Numbered from the stretch's first letter, positions 1 to 9,363 are shown. The stretch: 64,000 bases of DNA from Frigidibacter mobilis (GCF_001620265.1 NZ_CP012661.1:4229001-4293000); one strand, 5' to 3'. The notes: a model not told the origin generated them from the letters alone. Numbers and translations: made by a program.

Positions 1-229
1 CGATCACCTCGGTCTCGGGCCCGATGCAATGGCCGGCATCCGGGCCGACATAGGCGATGCGCCCGTCGGCCACGGCAATGTCGTGGCCCGGCAGCACCTC
101 GCGGCTGTGGACATTGACCCATTGCCCGCCGCGCACCACCAGGTCGGCGGCCTCGCGTCCGGCAGCAATGGCGATCAGGCGGGGGGCGGCATCGGCCCAG
201 CTCTTCAGGGGAAAATTCGAGTGTTCCAT
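1..229 (-). CDS. Adenine deaminase-like amidohydrolase, 5' end only
   Basis: The reading frame starts at the ATG at 229 and leaves the window at position 1, so only about 76 residues are visible. The opening (MEHSNFPLKSW, then RLIAIAAGREAADLVVRGG and DIAVADGRIAYVGP) is the N-terminal small beta domain typical of adenine deaminases and related cyclic amidohydrolases, in which a conserved Arg-Glu-Pro/Ala-Ala-Asp-Leu stretch precedes the first metal ligands. Adenine deaminase converts adenine to hypoxanthine and ammonia in purine salvage. The metal-binding HxH motif lies beyond the edge, so the substrate is not proven. The upstream region carries a three-hexamer, 11-nt-phased array (313-340). 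Confidence 0.6.
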   Translation of the reverse strand, partial: MEHSNFPLKSWADAAPRLIAIAAGREAADLVVRGGQWVNVHSREVLPGHDIAVADGRIAYVGPDAGHCIGPETEVI

Positions 230-312
230 GCCGAAACTTCTCCTACCGCGGCAAGGCTTGCAAGTGACGATCTGGCGACAGTCCGGCACAATGCCCGACA
301 GATTTTCTATAC

Positions 313-349
313 ATATGACATCTGTATAGGGTCCGTATGGTCTCCATAT
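313..349 (-). promoter_or_regulatory. Phased CCATAY-like hexamer array, site A
   Basis: Read on the minus strand, toward the gene starting at 229, three related hexamers begin exactly 11 nt apart: CCATAC (340-335), CTATAC (329-324) and TCATAT (318-313). A further ATATGG occupies 349-344. The interval 308-329 also forms an inverted repeat, CTATACA...TGTATAG. The stretch is AT-rich in otherwise very GC-rich DNA and ends about 83 nt before the start codon. A similar array with shared flanks lies at 28875-28902 and another at 54424-54451. One hexamer per helical turn suggests a protein bound on one DNA face. The regulator is unknown. Confidence 0.45.
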
Positions 350-414
350 CGGCCCCGCAGGCCCCAGGGAACCCGCCGTCCGCCTTGCGGGTTGCGCCCT
401 GGCCCTTGCAGGAC

Positions 415-1406
415 ATGCCGCAGATGCCGCCCCGCCCCCGCCTGATCTACTATCCCGACAGCCAGCCCGGCATCCGCCGCCTGCGCCGCGGCCGCGGCTT
501 TTCCTACCTCGCCCCGACGGCACCACCATCGCCGCCGCTGCCGAGCGCGCCCGCATCGCCGCCCTCGCCGTGCCCCCGGCCTATGAGGATGTGTGGATCT
601 GCCCCCGCCCCGATGGCCATCTGCAAGCCACCGGCCGCGATGCCCGCCTGCGCAAGCAGTATCGCTATCATCCTGATTGGACTGCATTTCAGGCCGAAAA
701 GAAGTATGCCGGCCTGCCCGCCTTCGGCGCCGCCCTGCCCCGCATCCGCCGCGCGATCCTGCGTGATCTTCAGGGCGAGGCCGGGGACCAGGCCTTCGCC
801 ATCGCCGCCGTGCTGCTGCTGATCGACCGCCTGTCGATCCGCGTCGGCAACCCCGCCTATGCCAGCCTGAACGGCAGTTTCGGCGCCACCACCCTGCGCC
901 GCCGCCACCTGAAGCTGACCGCCGCGGGCCTGCGGCTCGACTACACCGCCAAGGGCGGCCAGCGGGTGCGCGCCGCCGTCGCGGACCGTACCCTCAACCG
1001 GGTGTTAACCGCTTTGGACGATCTTCCGGGCCAGAGCCTGGCGAAATGGGTCGATGCGGAGGGCGCCACCCGCCCCGTCACCTCCGATCAGGTCAACGCC
1101 CGGCTGGCCGGTCTTGTCGGCGATGCCGGGGCGACGGCCAAGACCTTCCGCACCTGGAACGGCTCCGTCGCGGCGCTGGAGGCAGCCCTTTCCGAAGAAA
1201 ACCCCAGTATCCGCAGCCTCTCGCAGGCCGCGGCATCGCGCCTGCACAATACCCCCACCGTCGCCCGCGGCAGCTATATCCACCCGCAAGTCATTGATTT
1301 TGCATCAGAATCACTTGATATCCGGGCGGCTTTGACCCTCGATCTGCCCCCGGTCCAAGGTCTCCGCCTGCCCGAACGCGCCCTGCTGCGCCTGCTGGAG
1401 GGATAG
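415..1406 (+). pseudogene. DNA topoisomerase IB, one apparent frameshift
   Basis: This encodes a eukaryotic/poxvirus-like type IB topoisomerase, which nicks and religates DNA through a 3'-phosphotyrosine to relax supercoils. The N-terminal part (MPPRPRLIYYPDSQPG...) is in one frame up to about 515, and the rest (PPAYEDVWICP..., TLRRRHLKL, catalytic Tyr in RGSYIHP) is in another. Adding one C to the C4 run at 512-515 restores a continuous protein of about 330 aa through GTTIAAAAERARIAAL, the normal size of bacterial TopIB. Start choice is ATG 415 or ATG 424. The single-base loss resembles others in this window and may be a sequencing error, so the gene may be intact in the cell. Confidence 0.8.
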
Positions 1407-1456
1407 GCTTGCGCAGCCTCCGCCGCGCGCCCATCCTGCCCGCAAAGGAGCCCGCC

Positions 1457-1750
1457 ATGCCCGACACCCCCGCCGTCACCATCGCCTATTGCACCCAATG
1501 CAACTGGCTGCTGCGCGCCGCCTGGATGGCGCAGGAACTGCTGCATACCTTCGGTCAGGACCTTGGTTCCGTTGCCTTAATTCCCGGCACCGGCGGCCTG
1601 TTCGAGGTGCATGTGGACGGCATCCTGATCTGGGAGCGCAAGCGCGACGGCGGCTTCCCCGATGCCCGCGCGCTGAAACAAAGGGTCCGCGACGTGATCG
1701 CACCGGAGCGTGACCTCGGCCATCTCGACCGCAGCGGCCCAGCCGCGTAG
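1457..1750 (+). CDS. SelT/SelW/SelH-family (Rdx) selenoprotein-like protein
   Basis: This 97-aa protein has the redox motif CTQC near its N-terminus (IAYCTQCNWLLRAAW), the Cys-containing counterpart of the CxxU motif of the SelT/W/H (Rdx) family. Members have a thioredoxin-like fold and are thought to act in thiol redox chemistry; the bacterial role is not established. The family signature continues with an F-E-V-H-V-D-G strand and a Lys/Arg-rich segment (WERKRDGGFPDARALKQRVRD). ATG 1457 is chosen because AAAGGAG lies at 1444-1450, seven bases upstream. An earlier in-frame start at 1409 lacks such a site. It lies 50 nt after the topoisomerase gene and may be co-transcribed with it. Confidence 0.8.
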   Translation: MPDTPAVTIAYCTQCNWLLRAAWMAQELLHTFGQDLGSVALIPGTGGLFEVHVDGILIWERKRDGGFPDARALKQRVRDVIAPERDLGHLDRSGPAA

Positions 1751-1762
1751 ACTGCAGGCAAC

Positions 1763-2665
1763 ATGGGGGGTATGGCCTTGACGAATCAAGATATTTCCAG
1801 CGGCCCCGGCACACTCCTCTCGCTCGGCCACGGCTATTCGGCACAGGCGCTCGCCCGCCTGCTGCTGCCGCAGGGCTGGCGGATCATCGGCACCACCCGG
1901 TCCGCCGCCAAGGCCGAGGCCCTGCGCGTCAGCGGCATCGAGCCGCTGATCTGGCCCGGCACCCCGCTCGCCCCCGCACTGGCCGAGGCGACCCACCTGC
2001 TGACCTCCATCGCCCCGGGCGAAGACGGCGACCCGGTTCTGGCCACCCACCGCGCAGAGATCGCCGCCGCTGCCCCGCATCTGCAATGGGCGGGATATCT
2101 TTCCACCACAGGGGTTTACGGCGACCACGCCGGCGGCTGGGTCGACGAGGATTGCGTGCTCGCCCCCGCCACCCGCCGCGGCAAGGCCCGGGTGCTGGCC
2201 GAGGCCGAATGGCAATCGCTCGCCGCCGCTTCGGGCCTGCCGCTGCACATCTTCCGCCTCGCCGGCATCTACGGCCCCGGCCGCGGCCCCTTCGCCAAGG
2301 TCCGCGACGGCACCGCCCGCCGCATCATCAAGCCCGGCCAGGTGTTCAGCCGCATCCATGTCGACGACATCGCCCAGGTCCTCGCCGCCTCCATCGCGCG
2401 GCCAGCCCCCGGCACCGCCTACAACGTCTGCGACGACGAGCCCGCCCCGCCCGAGGATGTGATCGCCCATGCCGCCACCCTCCTTGGCCTGCCTCTGCCC
2501 CCCGCCCTGCGCTATGACGAGGCCGAGATGACCGCGATGGCGCGCAGCTTCTATGCGGAATCGAAACGGGTACGGAATGACCGCATCAAGCAGGGACTGG
2601 GGGTCAGGCTGCTCTATCCGGGCTACCGCGAGGGGCTGGCCGCGCTGCTGGCCGCCGGCGGATAG
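1763..2665 (+). CDS. NAD(P)-dependent SDR-like sugar-nucleotide epimerase family protein
   Basis: This 300-aa Rossmann-fold protein resembles the YeeZ-like atypical/extended SDR group. The N-terminal dinucleotide site is LSLGHGYSAQALARLL, a variant of GxGxxG. An active-site-like region reads GYLSTTGVYGDHAGGWVDE, in which Tyr-Gly-Asp follows Thr as in epimerases, and LAGIYGPGRGPF matches the extended-SDR substrate loop. The substrate is unknown. The start is ATG 1763 or ATG 1772; neither has a strong ribosome-binding site. It follows the SelT-like gene by 12 nt, suggesting one transcript. A GC hairpin at 2665-2685 ends the unit. Confidence 0.75.
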   Translation: MGGMALTNQDISSGPGTLLSLGHGYSAQALARLLLPQGWRIIGTTRSAAKAEALRVSGIEPLIWPGTPLAPALAEATHLLTSIAPGEDGDPVLATHRAEIAAAAPHLQWAGYLSTTGVYGDHAGGWVDEDCVLAPATRRGKARVLAEAEWQSLAAASGLPLHIFRLAGIYGPGRGPFAKVRDGTARRIIKPGQVFSRIHVDDIAQVLAASIARPAPGTAYNVCDDEPAPPEDVIAHAATLLGLPLPPALRYDEAEMTAMARSFYAESKRVRNDRIKQGLGVRLLYPGYREGLAALLAAGG

Positions 2666-2685
2666 CGGGGGCTGTCTGCCCCCGC
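2665..2685. terminator. GC hairpin between convergent genes
   Basis: A perfect 8-bp inverted repeat, GCGGGGGC-TGTCT-GCCCCCGC, begins at the stop codon of the SDR gene. It is followed by ACCCCCGAGGATATTTCC, with no real T-run. It sits between the convergent SDR and MFS genes, so it could act as a bidirectional transcription barrier. From memory, similar GC hairpins followed by a CGAGGATATTT-like tail recur between genes in Rhodobacteraceae; this was not checked here. Confidence 0.5.
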
Positions 2686-2730
2686 ACCCCCGAGGATATT
2701 TCCAACAAGGCAAAGGGGATAGGATAGGGA

Positions 2731-3975
2731 TCAGCCCCAGCCCTTGCCACGCCGCGCGTCCAGCACCGCGGCGGCAAAGATCGCGGCGCCGGCCAGCGAC
2801 AGCACCACCCCGACATAACCGGTGGCGGGCAGGCCATAGCCCGCCAGCAGCACCTGCGCCGCCAGCCAGGGGCCAAGCGCATTGGCGACGTTGAAGGCCG
2901 AATGGTTCAGCGCCGCGGCAAGCGTCTGCGCGTCCCCGGCGACATCCATCAGCCGTGTCTGGATCACCGTGCCCAGGCTGCCGGTCATCCCGATCACGAA
3001 CAGCATCGGCAGCAAGGTTACCAGCGATCCCGTCGTCATCGGATAGATCGCCGCCAGCAGCGCGCTGGACAGCAGCAGGCCGAAGCCGGTCTTGATCGGC
3101 GCGCGGTCGGCAGCCCAGCCGGCCAGCAAGGTACCCAGCGTCATCCCCACACCGAACACCGCCAGCGCCACCGGCACCATCACCGGCCGGGCCTGAGTCA
3201 CCTCGAGAATCGTCGAGGCGGTATAGGTGTAGATCGCAAAGAAGCCCCCGAACCCGACTGCCCCCACCGACAGCATCAGCCAGACCTGGCGGTTACCAAG
3301 CGCCGACAGCTCGCGCATCGGCCGCGCGCCCGGATCGCCTGCATCGCGCGGCGCATAGGCCCAGATCAACGCCGCCGTCGTCGCCGCCAGCACCCCCACC
3401 AGCGCAAAGCCCCAGCGCCAACCGACTGTCTGGCCAAGGAAACTTGCGAAGGGAACCCCGACCACCGTCGCCACCGTCAGCCCGACCATGATCCGCGCCA
3501 CCGCCTGCGCCCGCTGGTTCGGCCGCACGACCGAGGCCGCGACCAGCGCCGCAACCCCGAAATAGGCGCCATGCGGCAACCCGGCCAGGAACCGCGCCGC
3601 GAGCATCGTGCCATAGGTCGGCGCCATCGCCGCCATCAGGTTGAACAGGCCGAAGACCACCATCAACCCGATCAGCAGGCTGCGCCGCGCCATCCGCGCC
3701 CCGAACACCGCGATCAGCGGCGCCCCGACCACGACGCCAAGCGCATAGGCGCTGATGACATGGCTGGCCGTCGGCTCGTCGATGCCGAGTCCGGCAGAGA
3801 AATAGGGCACCAGCGCCATCGCCGCGAATTCGGTGGTGCCGATGGTGAAGCCGCCCATCGCCAGCGCAAACAGCACAATGCGGGGGCTGACGGTCGGCGC
3901 AGCGTTCAGCGCCTCTGGCAGGGGCGGGCAGGTCGGATCGGCCAAGTCGGATGCTCCTTGCGGCGGATGCGCCAT
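2731..3975 (-). CDS. MFS transporter, DHA1-type efflux family
   Basis: This 414-aa major facilitator has about twelve hydrophobic segments. The first helix (IVLFALAMGGFTIGTTEFAAM) carries the GTTEF signature of AraJ/YdhP/SotB-like DHA1 exporters, and the loop 2-3 motif reads GARMARRSLLIGLM. Such proteins export sugars, arabinose-like compounds or drugs by proton antiport at the inner membrane. The substrate cannot be told from sequence. The start at 3975 (MAHPPQGAS) is preferred over the in-frame ATG at 4032, because the extra residues look non-coding (Arg/Ser/Gly rich). It is transcribed away from dxs and converges on the SDR gene. Confidence 0.85.
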   Translation of the reverse strand: MAHPPQGASDLADPTCPPLPEALNAAPTVSPRIVLFALAMGGFTIGTTEFAAMALVPYFSAGLGIDEPTASHVISAYALGVVVGAPLIAVFGARMARRSLLIGLMVVFGLFNLMAAMAPTYGTMLAARFLAGLPHGAYFGVAALVAASVVRPNQRAQAVARIMVGLTVATVVGVPFASFLGQTVGWRWGFALVGVLAATTAALIWAYAPRDAGDPGARPMRELSALGNRQVWLMLSVGAVGFGGFFAIYTYTASTILEVTQARPVMVPVALAVFGVGMTLGTLLAGWAADRAPIKTGFGLLLSSALLAAIYPMTTGSLVTLLPMLFVIGMTGSLGTVIQTRLMDVAGDAQTLAAALNHSAFNVANALGPWLAAQVLLAGYGLPATGYVGVVLSLAGAAIFAAAVLDARRGKGWG

Positions 3976-4056
3976 TGCACACCCGGTCCCTCCCCCGGCA
4001 GATGTGGCCCGGCGCGGCGCGGAATGCAACATCCCGGATGCGGGTTTCGCGCGCGA

Positions 4057-5976
4057 TCAGGCCCGGCTGCGCGCGCCCGCCACGGCAACCCCAAGCACGT
4101 CCAGCACCTTCGCCTCGATCTGCGGGGCGTTCATGCCCGCCACGGCATACATGTCTTCGGGGCTCATCTGGTCGATGAAGCTGTCGGGCAGCACCATCGA
4201 GCGGAACTTGAGCCCGCGGTCGAACACGCCCTCCTCGGCCAGAAGCTGCGCGACATGGCTGCCGAAACCGCCCACCGCACCCTCTTCGACGCAGATCAGC
4301 GCCTCATGCTCTGCCGCCAGCCGCAGGATCAGCTCGCGGTCCAGCGGCTTGGCAAAGCGGGCATCGGCCACGGTGGGCGCCAGCCCCCGCGCCGCTAGCG
4401 CCTCGCGCGCCATCATCACCTCGGCCAGCCGCGTGCCGAAGGACAGGATCGCCACGCGCCCGCCTTCTGCGACGATCCGGCCGCGGCCGATCTCCAGCGG
4501 CACGCCGCGTTCCGGCATCTCGACCCCGGTGCCATCGCCGCGCGGATAGCGGAAGGCGATGGGGCCCGCATCATGCGCCGCCGCCGTCGCCACCATATGC
4601 ACCAGCTCTGCCTCATCCGCCGCGGCCATCACCACGAAGCCGGGCAGGTTGGCCAGAAACGCCACGTCGAAAGCCCCGGCATGGGTGGCGCCATCCGCCC
4701 CCACCAGCCCCGCCCGGTCGACGGCAAAGCGCACCGGCAGCCGCTGGATCGCCACGTCATGCACCACCTGATCGTATCCGCGCTGCAGGAAGGTCGAATA
4801 GAGCGCGCAGAACGGCTTCATCCCTCCCGCCGCCATCCCGGCCGAGAACGTGACGGCATGCTGCTCGGCAATACCGACATCGAAACAGCGCCGCGGGAAG
4901 CGCTCGGCAAAGAGGTTCAGACCGGTGCCATCGGGCATCGCCGCCGTCACCGCCACGATGCGGCTGTCGGCCTCGGCCTCTCGAACCAGGGATTGCGCGA
5001 AAACCTTGGTATAGCTCGGCGCGTTCGAGGCCGCCTTGACCTGCGCGCCGGTCACCACATCGAACTTGGCAGTGGCATGGCCCTTGTCGGCGGCGCGTTC
5101 GGCCGGGGCATAGCCCTTGCCCTTGCGGGTGATGACATGGATCAGCATCGGCCCCGTCGCCCGCGCCTTCACCGCGCGCAAGAGCGGCAGCAGCTGGTCC
5201 AGATCATGCCCGTCGATCGGGCCGACATAGCTGAAGCCCAGCTCCTCGAACAGCGTGCCGCCGACGGCCATGCCCTTCAGCATCTCCTTGGCGCGCCGCG
5301 CCCCCTCCTGCAAGGGCTCGGGCAGCAGGCTGACGGCCCCCTTGGCCACCGCCTTCAGTTCCTGGAACGGCGCGCCGGCGTAGAGCCGCGTCAGATAGGC
5401 CGACATCGCTCCCACCGGCGGCGCGATCGACATCTCGTTGTCGTTCAGCACCACGAACAGCCGCTTCTTCAGGTGGCCGGCATTGTTCATCGCCTCATAG
5501 GCCATGCCCGCGCTCATCGCACCATCGCCGATCACCGCGATGGCGTCGCCGCCGTCGCCGCCCAGATCGCGTGCCGCCGCAAAGCCAAGCGCCGCGCTGA
5601 TCGAGGTGGAGGAATGCGCCGCCCCGAACGGATCGAAGGCCGATTCCGACCGCTTGGTAAAGCCCGACAGCCCGTCCTTCATCCGCAGCGTGCGGATCCG
5701 CTCGCGCCGGCCCGTCAGAATCTTGTGAGGGTAGCACTGATGGCCCACATCCCAGATCAGCTTGTCGCGCGGCGTGTCGAACACCGCGTGGATCGCCACC
5801 GTCAGCTCCACCACCCCCAGCCCCGCGCCCAGATGGCCACCCGTCACCGACACCGCCGAAATCGTCTCGGCCCGCAGCTCGTCGGCCACTTGCCGCAGCT
5901 CCCGGTCGGAAAGCGCCTTCAGGTCGCTGGGCACATGCACGCGGTCCAGCATCGGGGTCTTCGGTCGGTCGGTCAT
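4057..5976 (-). CDS. dxs: 1-deoxy-D-xylulose-5-phosphate synthase
   Basis: Dxs condenses pyruvate and glyceraldehyde 3-phosphate to DXP with thiamine diphosphate, the first step of the MEP isoprenoid pathway (also feeding thiamine and pyridoxal). The protein is 639 aa, as expected. The thiamine-binding motif is clear ([18 protein letters not shown], about residues 150-170), as are [29 protein letters not shown] and the transketolase pyrimidine domain ([17 protein letters not shown]). Start ATG 5976 is preceded by AAAGGG. It lies 55 nt downstream of ispA on the same strand, so xseB-ispA-dxs probably form an operon, as in many alphaproteobacteria. Confidence 0.97.
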   Translation of the reverse strand: MTDRPKTPMLDRVHVPSDLKALSDRELRQVADELRAETISAVSVTGGHLGAGLGVVELTVAIHAVFDTPRDKLIWDVGHQCYPHKILTGRRERIRTLRMKDGLSGFTKRSESAFDPFGAAHSSTSISAALGFAAARDLGGDGGDAIAVIGDGAMSAGMAYEAMNNAGHLKKRLFVVLNDNEMSIAPPVGAMSAYLTRLYAGAPFQELKAVAKGAVSLLPEPLQEGARRAKEMLKGMAVGGTLFEELGFSYVGPIDGHDLDQLLPLLRAVKARATGPMLIHVITRKGKGYAPAERAADKGHATAKFDVVTGAQVKAASNAPSYTKVFAQSLVREAEADSRIVAVTAAMPDGTGLNLFAERFPRRCFDVGIAEQHAVTFSAGMAAGGMKPFCALYSTFLQRGYDQVVHDVAIQRLPVRFAVDRAGLVGADGATHAGAFDVAFLANLPGFVVMAAADEAELVHMVATAAAHDAGPIAFRYPRGDGTGVEMPERGVPLEIGRGRIVAEGGRVAILSFGTRLAEVMMAREALAARGLAPTVADARFAKPLDRELILRLAAEHEALICVEEGAVGGFGSHVAQLLAEEGVFDRGLKFRSMVLPDSFIDQMSPEDMYAVAGMNAPQIEAKVLDVLGVAVAGARSRA

Positions 5977-6001
5977 CAAGGCCCTTTCCCGCGGCCGCGA
6001 T

Positions 6002-6044
6002 TTTCAGCTTTGCCGGCGTCCCGCCAGAGTTTCAGCTTTGCCGG
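6002..6044. repeat. Short direct repeat at the ispA 3' end
   Basis: The 15-mer TTTCAGCTTTGCCGG occurs twice, at 6002-6016 and 6030-6044, 28 nt apart. The second copy contains the ispA stop codon, so the ispA tail sequence appears duplicated into the ispA-dxs gap. It may be a small tandem duplication; no function is evident. Confidence 0.6.
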
Positions 6045-6898
6045 GCGATAGCGAAGCGCGCCGCGTCCCGCAAGGTCTCCGCTGCCGCACCATAGGGGGC
6101 CAAGGCTAGCTCGGCTATGGTTACCAGATCCTTTGCGCGGGCTTTCGCCCCCTCCAGCCCCAGCAGCGACACGAAGGTGGCTTTGCCTGCGCCGGCATCC
6201 TTGCCAAGCCGCTTGCCGGCCGCCTCCGGGTCGCCCTCGACATCCAGGATGTCATCGGCGATCTGGAACGCCAGGCCAAGCGCCGCGGCATAGGCCCGCA
6301 GCGGCCCGCGGTCCGCGCCCGCCAGGATCGCCCCCGCCTCGGCCGCAAAGCCGATCAGCGCCCCGGTCTTTCCGGCCTGAAGCGCGGTGATCTCTTCCAG
6401 CGTCAGCGGCGCGGCGGCGCTCTCGGCGGCAATGTCCAGCGCCTGCCCCAGCACCATGCCCTCGGCCCCCGAAGCCTGCGCCAGCGCCGCCACCAGCGAC
6501 AGCCGCCGCTCAGCCGGGCCAAGCACCGGCTCGCAGCACAGCGCGAAGGCCAGCGTCTGCAGCGCGTCCCCGGCCAGCACCGCCGTCGCCTCGTCCCATC
6601 GCACATGCACCGTGGGCTGCCCGCGGCGCAGGTCGTCATCGTCCATGCAGGGCAGGTCGTCATGCACCAGGCTATAGGCGTGCAGCGCCTCGACCGCCGC
6701 CGCCGCCGGCAGCGCCGCCGCGCGGCTGATGCCATGCAGCGCCGCGCTTTCCAGCACCAGGAACCCCCGCAGTCGCTTGCCACCCTGCAGCGCATAGCGC
6801 ATCGCGTGGATCACCGGCTGGTCGGCCTTGCCCGCCAGCGCAGCTTCCAGCGCAGCGCCGATCTCTGCCGCCGCCTCTGCCAGCCGGTCGGGAAACAT
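6032..6898 (-). CDS. ispA: Polyprenyl (farnesyl/geranylgeranyl-type) diphosphate synthase
   Basis: This 288-aa trans-prenyltransferase adds isopentenyl diphosphate units to allylic diphosphates. The first Asp-rich motif is HDDLPCMDDDDLRRG (around residue 85) and the second is FQIADDILD (around 220). GGKRLRGFLV near residue 45 and KTGALIGFAAEAGA also match the family. Its length and position between xseB and dxs indicate IspA (farnesyl diphosphate synthase), though the product chain length is inferred. ATG 6898 overlaps the xseB stop by one base (TGATG), supporting translational coupling. Confidence 0.93.
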   Translation of the reverse strand: MFPDRLAEAAAEIGAALEAALAGKADQPVIHAMRYALQGGKRLRGFLVLESAALHGISRAAALPAAAAVEALHAYSLVHDDLPCMDDDDLRRGQPTVHVRWDEATAVLAGDALQTLAFALCCEPVLGPAERRLSLVAALAQASGAEGMVLGQALDIAAESAAAPLTLEEITALQAGKTGALIGFAAEAGAILAGADRGPLRAYAAALGLAFQIADDILDVEGDPEAAGKRLGKDAGAGKATFVSLLGLEGAKARAKDLVTIAELALAPYGAAAETLRDAARFAIARQS

Positions 6899-7134
6899 CA
6901 GAGGCCTTCGACCGGCGTCAGCCCCGACGGCTGGCCATCGGCACCAAGGGTGATGCGCGCCACCTTTTCTTCCGCCGCCTTTAGCCGCGCATCGCAATGC
7001 GCCTTCAGCTTCGCACCCCGCTCATACAGCTTGATCGAATCCTCCAGCGGAACATCGCCCCGCTCCAGCTTGCCGACTACCGCTTCCAGCTCTTTCATCG
7101 CGTCCTCGAAGCTCATCGCTGCAATATCGCTCAT
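6898..7134 (-). CDS. xseB: Exodeoxyribonuclease VII small subunit
   Basis: XseB (78 aa) is the small helical subunit of exonuclease VII, which degrades single-stranded DNA from both ends together with XseA (not in this window). The family signature is evident: MSFEDAMKELEAVVGKLERGDVPLEDSIKLYERG (conserved L-E-x-G-x-x-x-L-E-x-S/D), followed by a coiled C-terminal helix. Start ATG 7134 (MSDIAAM) is chosen because upstream residues look non-coding. It is the first gene of the xseB-ispA-dxs unit. The 155-nt stretch to the next gene at 7290 should hold its promoter, but no clear boxes were recognised. Confidence 0.93.
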   Translation of the reverse strand: MSDIAAMSFEDAMKELEAVVGKLERGDVPLEDSIKLYERGAKLKAHCDARLKAAEEKVARITLGADGQPSGLTPVEGL

Positions 7135-7289
7135 GCCGCCGCTCCCTTTTCCATGCCGCTCCGATATAGCGCCGCTGCCCCGGCAGGGCCACCCGCGCGC
7201 TTGGCGTTGCGACAAATATCCCGCGGACCATCTGCCTTAGCCCGGCCCGCCGCGAGGCGCAGGCCTGCCCCGACGGGGGCGCGGCCGGT

Positions 7290-8329
7290 TCAGCCGCTGC
7301 GCCGGGACAGAAGCCACAGCAGGTACAGCCCGCCCAGAAGCCCGGTCATCAGCCCGACGGGCAGGGTCAGGCTGAAGGACAGGCGCTGGCCGATCAGGTC
7401 GGCGCCCAGAAGCAGCACGCCCCCATCAGCGCCGAGGCCACAAGCGGAACGCCGGATGAGCGGGTCAGCCGGCGGGCCAGTTGCGGCGCGGCCAGCGCGA
7501 CAAAGGCGATGGGCCCGGCCGCCGCCGTCGCTACCGAGGTCAGGCCGACCGCCGCAAGGACAAGTACAAACCGGGTCCGCTCCACCGGAACACCCAGTTG
7601 CGCGGCAGTGTCGTCGCCCATCTCCAGCAGCGACAGCCGCCGCGCATGGGAAAGCAGAACCGGCGCGAGCAGCCCGACACCGGCAGCCACCGCCCCGACA
7701 TGCGACCAGGTCCGCGTGTTCAGCGATCCGGCCAGCCAGAGCTGCGCCGCGATGGCCTGGTCAAGATCGCCCATCACCAGAAGAACCGTGTTCACGCCTG
7801 CCAGCAGGGAGCCCACCCCGATCCCCACCAGCACAAGGCGATACCCCTCTGCCCGGCCACCCCGGCGTGCAAGCACCAGCACCAGTGCCGCGGTGGCAAG
7901 GCCCGACAGCACCGCCGCCAGGGCTGTGCGGAACGGGTCGGAATTGACCAGCACGATCTGGACAATGGCCCCGGTTGCCGCCCCGGTGGTGAAGCCGATC
8001 ACATCGGGCGATCCCAGCGGATTGCGCGAGACCGACTGGAACACCGCTCCCCCCATGCCAAGCGCGGCACCGACCAGCGCCGCCGTCAGCACACGCGGCA
8101 GGCGGATGCGCCAGATGACATTGGCAACCGCCACGCTGTCTGACCGGCCGGTCAGCCCAGCCAGGATCTCGGGCCATCCCAGCTTCATCGTACCCGTTCC
8201 CAGCAGCGCCAGCGCCAGCAGCACCCCGGCCAGCGCCAGCACGCCAGCCACGGCCAGGCCGCGCCCCGACCACAGCACGGACCAGCGCCCCAACCGCCAG
8301 ACCCGGCGCGATGCGGGCAGGGGCGTCAT
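7290..8329 (-). pseudogene. FecCD-family iron-chelate ABC permease (FepG-like), one apparent frameshift
   Basis: This is a BtuC/FecD-type inner-membrane permease for ferric-siderophore import. The main frame runs from ATG 8329 (MTPLPASRRVWRLGR) and contains RLPRVLTAALVGAALGMGG and GPIAFVALAAPQLARR, hallmarks of the family. The frame breaks near 7420-7424; adding one base to that C5 run restores the family C-terminus (LLLGADLIGQRLSFSLTLP, then MTGLLGGLYLLWLLSRRSG), ending at 7290 for about 346 aa. The loss is probably a sequencing error. Its ATG overlaps the stop of the upstream permease gene (ATGA), as expected for paired permeases. Confidence 0.85.
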
Positions 8330-9363
8330 GGCCGGGCCAGCCGGAAGCGGCGCACCGCCATGATGAAGAAGGGGCCGCCAAGCAGGGCCGCGACGATTCC
8401 CGCCGCAATTTCCGCGGGCGGCGCGACGATCCGCCCCAGCACATCGGCCAGCAGCAGCAGCGCCGCCCCGGACAATGCCGCATAGGGCACGATCCAGCGA
8501 TAATCCGGCCCCGTGACCAGCCGCGCCAGATGCGGCGCGACCAGGCCGATCAGCCCGATCGGCCCCGCCGCCGCGGTCGCCGCCCCGGCCAGCAGCATGA
8601 TGGCAAGGCAAGCCAGCGCCCAGCTCACCTCGGGGCGCACGCCCAGCATCTGGCCAAGATCGCGGCCAAGCGCCAGCGCGTTCAGTCCGGGAGCAAGGAC
8701 CTGCGCGATGGCTCCGCCAAGCAGCAGGGCCAGCCCCAGCGCGACCAGCACGCCAAACCCCCGCCCCTCGACAGCGCCGGCCCCCCAGTGTCGGAAGGTC
8801 TCGTAGACCTCGGCCGGGGCGTTCAGCAGGATGATCCCGGTCAGCGAGCCCAGAACCACGGACAGCCCCGCCCCGGCCAGTACGAGCCGGACCGGATCGG
8901 TGCCGCTTTCCTGCGCCCTGCCCAGCACGAAGACCGCCACACCGGCCAGCCCGGCCCCGGCAAAGCCGAACCAGACATACTGCTCGACCCGGTCGAGCCC
9001 GAAGGCGGTGACCCCGATCAGGACCGCAACGGCGGCGCCGGCATTGATCCCCAGCAGCCCCGGCTCTGCCAGCGGGTTGCGGGTTATCGCCTGCATCAGC
9101 GCCCCGGCCACGCCCAGCGCCGCCCCCGCCAGCATCGCCAGCAGCGTGCGCGGCACCCGCAGGCCCCGCACGATCAGATGCAGGTCATTGCCGGGATCGA
9201 ACGCCCAGAACGCCGCCAGGCTTTCCCCCGGCGGTACGGATCTGGAGCCGAGCGACAACCCCGCCAGCCCCAGAACCAGCAGCGCAGCAAGGCCCGCCAG
9301 CAACCCGGCCAGCCGCCGCCGCTGCCGCTGGCGTGCCCCTGCCCCGCCTTGTGCCGGTTTCAT
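8326..9363 (-). CDS. FecCD-family iron-chelate ABC permease (FepD-like)
   Basis: This 345-aa integral membrane protein has about nine or ten hydrophobic segments. It shows the family motifs RVPRTLLAMLAGAALGVAGALMQ, NPLAEPGLLGINAGA (the conserved NPLA-P-LG loop) and GPIGLIGLVAPHLARL (the helix contacting the ATPase). It would form a heterodimeric channel with the permease encoded just downstream (overlap at 8326-8329). It overlaps the substrate-binding protein gene upstream by 4 nt (9360-9363). The three genes form one translationally coupled unit on the minus strand. Confidence 0.93.
   Translation of the reverse strand: MKPAQGGAGARQRQRRRLAGLLAGLAALLVLGLAGLSLGSRSVPPGESLAAFWAFDPGNDLHLIVRGLRVPRTLLAMLAGAALGVAGALMQAITRNPLAEPGLLGINAGAAVAVLIGVTAFGLDRVEQYVWFGFAGAGLAGVAVFVLGRAQESGTDPVRLVLAGAGLSVVLGSLTGIILLNAPAEVYETFRHWGAGAVEGRGFGVLVALGLALLLGGAIAQVLAPGLNALALGRDLGQMLGVRPEVSWALACLAIMLLAGAATAAAGPIGLIGLVAPHLARLVTGPDYRWIVPYAALSGAALLLLADVLGRIVAPPAEIAAGIVAALLGGPFFIMAVRRFRLARP

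Noticed and set aside
415..1406. Genuine loss of topoisomerase IB
   Set aside because: The break is a single missing C in a run, and eight similar losses occur in other genes, so sequence error is more likely.
4573..6051. A 492-codon open frame opposite dxs
   Set aside because: It is antisense to dxs with no recognisable domain.
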